A stretch of DNA of 64,000 nucleotides from NCBI GenBank assembly GCA_963383645.1, contig OY726564.1, forward strand, positions 113,386,040 through 113,450,039. Direction: 5' to 3'. Below are positions 59,623 through 64,000 of the stretch, in pieces (within the stretch, counting starts at the first letter, position 1; each line of letters starts with the position of its first letter). This DNA is from Muscardinus avellanarius. Lineage: Eukaryota; Chordata; Mammalia; Rodentia; Gliridae. Position numbers and translations under genes: made by a program. The notes under the pieces were generated by a model. The model saw only the letters and a list, made by a program, of their open reading frames with translations. It was not told where the DNA came from and did no database searches.

Positions 59623-59894
59623 CAGAGTAAATTTTAAATGACTAATAATCTGTTATACACCGAGCTTTTGTTCACAGACACACATCACGTCACATTAATA
59701 CCCAGAGAAAATGGGAGAAGTAGGTATTGTTTATTATCATAGGTAACCTGAAACTTCTCTCTTCTGTTTTCTCTACGTACAACAAGAATCATATGAACAA
59801 CATCGCCATCCTCACTGGACGAGGAAGCTGGGTAACTTGACATGAGCAAGGCACATTGTCCAGCGCCTGATAAACACATTCATAACGAGACTTC

Positions 59895-60330
59895 CATAAA
59901 ACTATTAAGATCAGCCATAAAGAAAAGTGAAAGTATGCCATTTGCAGGGAAACGGATGGAACTCGAGCACAGGCTACTGAGTGCGATCAGCCGGTCTCAG
60001 AAAGTCGAGGGATGTATGTTTTGTCTTGTATGTGGACACTGGCGTGAAAACAGGAAACCAAGGGATTTGGGATAAACAGAGTGAGACCAGGTGACTAGTG
60101 GGAGGGGGCTGGGCAGGGGGAGGGGAATGGGAGGACGGAGGAAGGAAAGTTCAAGCAGTGCCTTGGTGACGTATGAAGGGCTTACTGCCAGTTTTGCTAA
60201 CATTGTGGGCTGGCAAGCTGGGTACAAAAGGTAACACACCAAGTGTCCTGGACACAGACGTTTCCGTCGCATTGACTCTCACTATAATGTAGAATTGTGA
60301 TGCACTAATAAAAGTATTAAAAACAATAAT
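59895..60330 (+). mobile_element. L1 3' end (ORF2 tail and 3'UTR)
   Basis: gccataaagaaaagtgaaag, atgccatttgcagggaaacg, atggaactcgagcacaggct, gtctcagaaagtcgaggg; a G-rich 3'UTR (gggagggggctgggcagggg); tail gatgcactaataaaagta. Confidence 0.75.
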
Positions 60331-60799
60331 AATTATTAAGCTTTTCTAGAAAGAAAGACACAACACAACTCAAAGGAAGGCAAGCTCTGAGCCGTTCCTA
60401 CAAGAGTCCGCCATAGCCACCAGAGCTCACCCTTGGACAATACATCACAGCGTGATGTTGTGTGTGGTCTTTGAAACTGACCTTAATAGAGTAATCATGT
60501 ATTTGTTCCAACAAAGAAATCTTAAAAACAACAAACTCACTCTCATTTTTTTTTCCTTGGTATAGCTCAGGAAACCAATGTGACATAAGGATGAACTTCC
60601 TTCCACTCCCGGCTATAAAAAGCCCTGGAGACTGACATTTTTAGCATCAGAGGGGAAAAGAAACAAAACAAGAAAACGAGGTACACTCCGAGTTTCTGTG
60701 ATCACAAAACCACGTCCATTCGCAGCTTCAAGAGCAGAGCACATGCTCTGAACTGTCCACGGAGCACCTCTGGCAGGCGTAGCACATGCGTAACATTCA

Positions 60800-60930
60800 A
60801 AGCTTCTTCATCTGTGCCATCTCATATTCATGCCCCAGCTTCAAAAAACCATTTTATGGAAAGTGAAAATCAAAGAGATGAAGGGATTTCTTTTTAAAGT
60901 TGCAAAATTAGAATCGGGGAGAAGATGAGA
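60800..60930 (+). repeat. Possible MIR fragment
   Basis: tgtgccatctcatattcatg, ccattttatggaaagtgaaa, agatgaagggatttct: weak resemblance to MIR. Confidence 0.35.
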
Positions 60931-62702
60931 TGGACCGCTCACTTCCAGATCTCAAGCTGCATCCTTGTGGAACAGTATCTGAGTCACCAGGGAAATCTTT
61001 AGCCTGAGGCTGCCACTGCACAGGCTTCACAAAAGAAGTGCCGCAGATTCCAGTTGTTTACTTCTCGGACCCCTTAACACTTCTGAGAATACAGCAGTAA
61101 GAGGCTCGGGACAAGCCAGGGTTTGGGGACCGCAGACCCCGCTCGCGGAGGGCAGGGTAGGGAGATGTCCTCCTCCATCCCTCCAGCTTAATGAGAGACC
61201 TTCAGACCCTGAGATCCGAGCCTGCAACTGAGGCTCAAGTGCCCACCTGAGGCAGAGGAAGCCGAGGCCCGCAGTGGTAACTGTTCAACCTCCAGGACCA
61301 TAGCATCAGAACAAATGACAGCATGCCCCAGTGTCTCCCATGGGCCACCGAGGGAAAAAAGCTACCCAAAGCCGACGCAGGTGTTGTTCAGGAAGGCCTC
61401 TGAGGAGAGCAAAGGGGTGTCACAGGAGTATCTCTGGATCAGAGGTCAGCATGACATAACTAGGAATCTGGACATGGTTTCTACCTGACACAGAGCTTCT
61501 AAAATCATTGAAATTTCCCGAGTGGCAGCTGCCTTTCATATGAGCTGATGCTTCCGAGGGGACTCTTGCTGGGCCCCTAATTGTTTCCAGGCGAGCTACA
61601 GATGGAGCACCAATGGGATTTCCAAACACAGGAGTTCAGAGAGCTCCCGGGTGGGTGAAGGTGCCACAGGCAGAAAGGGGGACTCAGCTCCGTGGGGCAG
61701 GGGCTCCTGTGCTAGGGACCCTTCCGGGCCTTGTACTACATACCTTCTCTTTGGCTACGAATCTCAACTCTTCATCTTTTTTCATAGGCCAGTAAATGTA
61801 AGTAAAGTGTTTGCCTGAATTCTACGAGCAGTTACCGCAAAATGTTGAATGTGGGGGATGTCTGCGAACCCCCAATCGGTAGGCAAGTCACACAGAAGAG
61901 TGGGTCACCTGAGACCCTCCCCTTGAGACTGGCATCTGTGGGGGGGAGGGAGTCTTGCGGGATGGAGCCCTGAATCGGTGGCTTGGGGCTACGTCCCAGC
62001 ACTTAGCATCAGAACTAGACTGAATAATAGGGCAGCTAACTGGTGTCCAGCAACTGGAATCCACAGAGAACAAGAGAATGGCTTGGTCTAGAAAAATCTA
62101 CACACATGGTGTTAGAAAGTGTTCTCAGAAAAGAAGCAGTTTTCCATTAGTCAGAAAAACAAGGGGATACCCACGCCCAGAGGGCCACAGCAGAGGTCCC
62201 CAGGGAGGGGAACTGTGGAGGGAACTGCTCTGGCTTGGAAACGGAAGGTCCCCCAGGAAAGCTCATGTATTGGGGCGACGCAGCAATGTCCAGAGGTGAC
62301 ATAATTGAATCAGGAGGGCTGGGACCTCATCAGTGGGTACGCCCACTTGATGGGTTATTTGGGTGGATGTACTGGGTGGTACCTAGAGGGTTGTGGGGGT
62401 ATGGCTCCTGGGGCTATGACCACAGCCAGAGTCACGCACACAGGGATCATAGAGTGGCAGCTAGCTCTTATCACCACTGCCCAGCCACCACATTCTCCTT
62501 AGTCACACCCTTCTGCCCTCTCGCTCTCCCTTCCTCGCTCCTGGGGAGGGTCATGCTGGTCCTGGGCCCCATCTCCCCCTGCAGACACAGGGCTCTCTTT
62601 ACCTAATCAGACTAACTGCCACTTAGAGTTTGTTTCCTGGATCTGCCATAACAAAGTATCTTTATCCAGGAGGGTTAAAACTGTTACGGATTGGGAGAAT
62701 AC

Positions 62703-63357
62703 GGTTTGTGGAAACCGTTCCCCGGGGACCCCTGCTAGGGTCCCAGACACATTTCCCCCAACCCATAACAAAACCCAAAACGACCCCAAACAGAAGAAAA
62801 ACACCTGTGGATTCTTGTCCTAAGCTAAGAATAAATATGCATAGCTTGGACAGTTGCTAAAGATTTAAAGAAGTTTATTAGACAGAAATACAGAAAATAG
62901 AAATACAGCTCCATACCAGACTGGCATGGAGGGGTGACTCGAATGAGTACACCAATGGGATCACACGTGGACTTGGCCTTTTATACCCATGACCTCCATC
63001 TTGTTTGGGTGACTCTGATGTAGTGAACGTCCCTGTAAGGTACCTCCCCCAGCCAGGTGTGGCAAGGCTTCTCCTTACCTGAAGGGCAAGGTCAAACCCT
63101 GCCCTATCCTCCCTAGATCCTGTAGATCTCTTTAGAAAGCAGAAGTCCTAGCTCTCCTCTATTGACTTGGTAATTATTTTGAGCTAGGTTACATTGGAAT
63201 AGCTGCCTGTCTTAGGCAGAGGTCAAGTCCTAGCACAGATCTGCCCCTCACCCATGTCTGCCACCATTTTGACAGAACTATTTTGAAATATACCAATTAT
63301 TTTCTTTTGAAATATATTAATAATCAGAGCTTTCCCAAATCTTCCTAGGCCGTTCCC
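62703..63357 (-). mobile_element. LTR-like insertion (solo LTR candidate)
   Basis: Minus strand: GGTATAAAAGG (62987-62977) and AATAAA (62879-62874) about 100 bases downstream, the spacing of a retroviral LTR promoter and poly(A) signal. AATAAA is followed by a pyrimidine-rich U5-like part. AATAC flanks the segment at 62698-62702 and 63358-63362. Clear TG...CA ends were not fixed and no retroviral gene is present, so the boundaries and class are tentative. Confidence 0.5.
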
Positions 63358-63453
63358 AATACTGGCACAAAAACAACAGGAACTTTATTCTTTTATGGTT
63401 CTGCAGTCTCCAAGTCCAAAAGTAAGGATTTGCTTAATTTAAGTTACAGACAC

Positions 63454-63647
63454 AGCGGGACGTGGTGGGCACGCTAGTAATCCCCGCACCTGGGAGGCAG
63501 AGACAGGAGGATTGCACAGGTTCGAAGCCAGCCTCCCAGGATTAAGAGACCCTGTTTCCAAATAAAAAGATAAAAATGGGCCTAGGAGTGTAGCCCGGAG
63601 GTAGAAGGGTTTCCAGGAACCCCAGTACCACACACACACAAAAAAAA
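63454..63647 (+). repeat. B1-dID SINE, young subfamily, with TSD
   Basis: agcgggacgtggtgggcacg to ggaaccccagtaccac, short CA and A tail; TSD TTACAGACAC at 63444-63453 and 63648-63657. Inserted in the MaLR element. Confidence 0.92.
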
Positions 63648-64000
63648 TTACAGACACTGCTCCAATCTCTGCCTCATGCACACAGCACCTTCCCTGTGTG
63701 TCTGTGGCCAAATCTCACTTGTGTTATAAGGAAAACTCTCACTGGGTGGGGACCCAAATTGAATCCAGTCTTAACGTGATACATCTGCAAGGACCTTGTT
63801 TCCAAGTGAGGTCATTCTGAGGCTTCAGGAGGACAGTAAGTTGGGGAAAACACTATTCTACCCCACATGTTTATATCTCTGCAAACATTCCCCTTTACCT
63901 TCCATTCCCAACATCCCCCTACCCAGCCCTCTGTCCCCACCGCCCGGGTCAGCAGCGACGTCCTAACCCTGAGCCTCACCTTACTGGACAGCCTGGCTGC

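Larger units (their letters stand above)
62624..63870 (-). repeat. MaLR (MLT1-like) LTR, split by two insertions
   Basis: Minus-oriented MaLR pieces: gtttcctggatctgccataa (62629), aacaacaggaactttattct (63374), tccaatctctgcctcatgc (63661), gggacccaaattgaatccag and gtgaggtcattctgaggctt. The pieces are in order, so this is one element interrupted at about 62700-63358 and 63454-63647. Confidence 0.6.
39321..64000 (-). other. DNM3 intron 2, partial (at least 24.7 kb)
   Basis: Runs off the right edge. It holds about 29 SINE copies, a chimeric L1, a MaLR element broken by an LTR-like insertion, and old LINE relics. Intervals without a recognised repeat include 39330-40560, 40860-41390, 41615-42200, 46310-46780, 50130-50390, 52650-53390, 55070-56360 and 60940-62620. 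Confidence 0.8.

Noticed and set aside
62640..62770. Retroviral primer-binding site next to the LTR-like segment
   Set aside because: A tgggggaaatg stretch was considered, but LTR ends are unclear and no gag, pol or env remains; not supported.

Overview
This is a vertebrate nuclear window, not a prokaryotic one: the only convincing coding sequence is split by consensus GT/AG introns, and most of the rest is retroposons and microsatellites. The dominant repeat, about 55 copies on both strands, is a dimeric SINE with a 7SL-derived B1 left half and a tRNA-derived ID right half. This B1-dID type is characteristic of squirrel-related rodents; with the squirrel-like L1 3' ends, a sciurid (squirrel, marmot or ground squirrel) is the best guess. 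Species is an inference from repeat type, not a database result.

The host gene is dynamin 3 (DNM3) on the minus strand. Five consecutive coding exons are present: 39171-39320 (exon 3), 37305-37508 (exon 4), 7975-8073 (exon 5), 7280-7440 (exon 6) and 2158-2300 (exon 7), with lengths 150, 204, 99, 161 and 143 nt. All junctions keep frame, and together they encode residues 79 to 331: most of the GTPase domain after switch I, plus the start of the bundle-signalling/stalk helices. Isoform-specific residues choose DNM3 over DNM1 and DNM2. Exons 1-2 (P-loop, switch I) and exons 8 onward lie outside the window. Intron 4 is 29.2 kb; at least 24.7 kb of intron 2 fills the right end.

The introns hold layered repeats. 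The oldest are MIR, L2-like LINE relics, a Tigger-type DNA transposon fossil, MaLR LTR pieces and old L1M fragments with ORF1 and ORF2 relics. Younger are L1 3' ends, an LTR-like insertion inside a MaLR element, and B1-dID SINEs, many with target-site duplications (TSDs) and A-tails. Many (CA)n, (AAAG)n and (TTCC)n microsatellites sit exactly on SINE tails.

The most unusual element is at 56656-59635: a minus-strand L1 with both ends and a perfect 13-bp target-site duplication. It has a 5'UTR with tandem monomers, an ORF1 broken by one in-frame stop, and an L1 3'UTR. In place of ORF2 it carries an old L1 ORF2 fragment in the opposite orientation. It looks like a mobilised, chimeric, ORF1-only L1 (HAL1-like in layout). 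Other points of interest are B1-ID-ID trimers, a 47-bp A-B-A-B minisatellite, and a young SINE subfamily that appears to have lost the ID B box while keeping a consensus B box in the B1 half. No CRISPR array, operon, tRNA or rRNA gene, or second protein-coding gene is supported.
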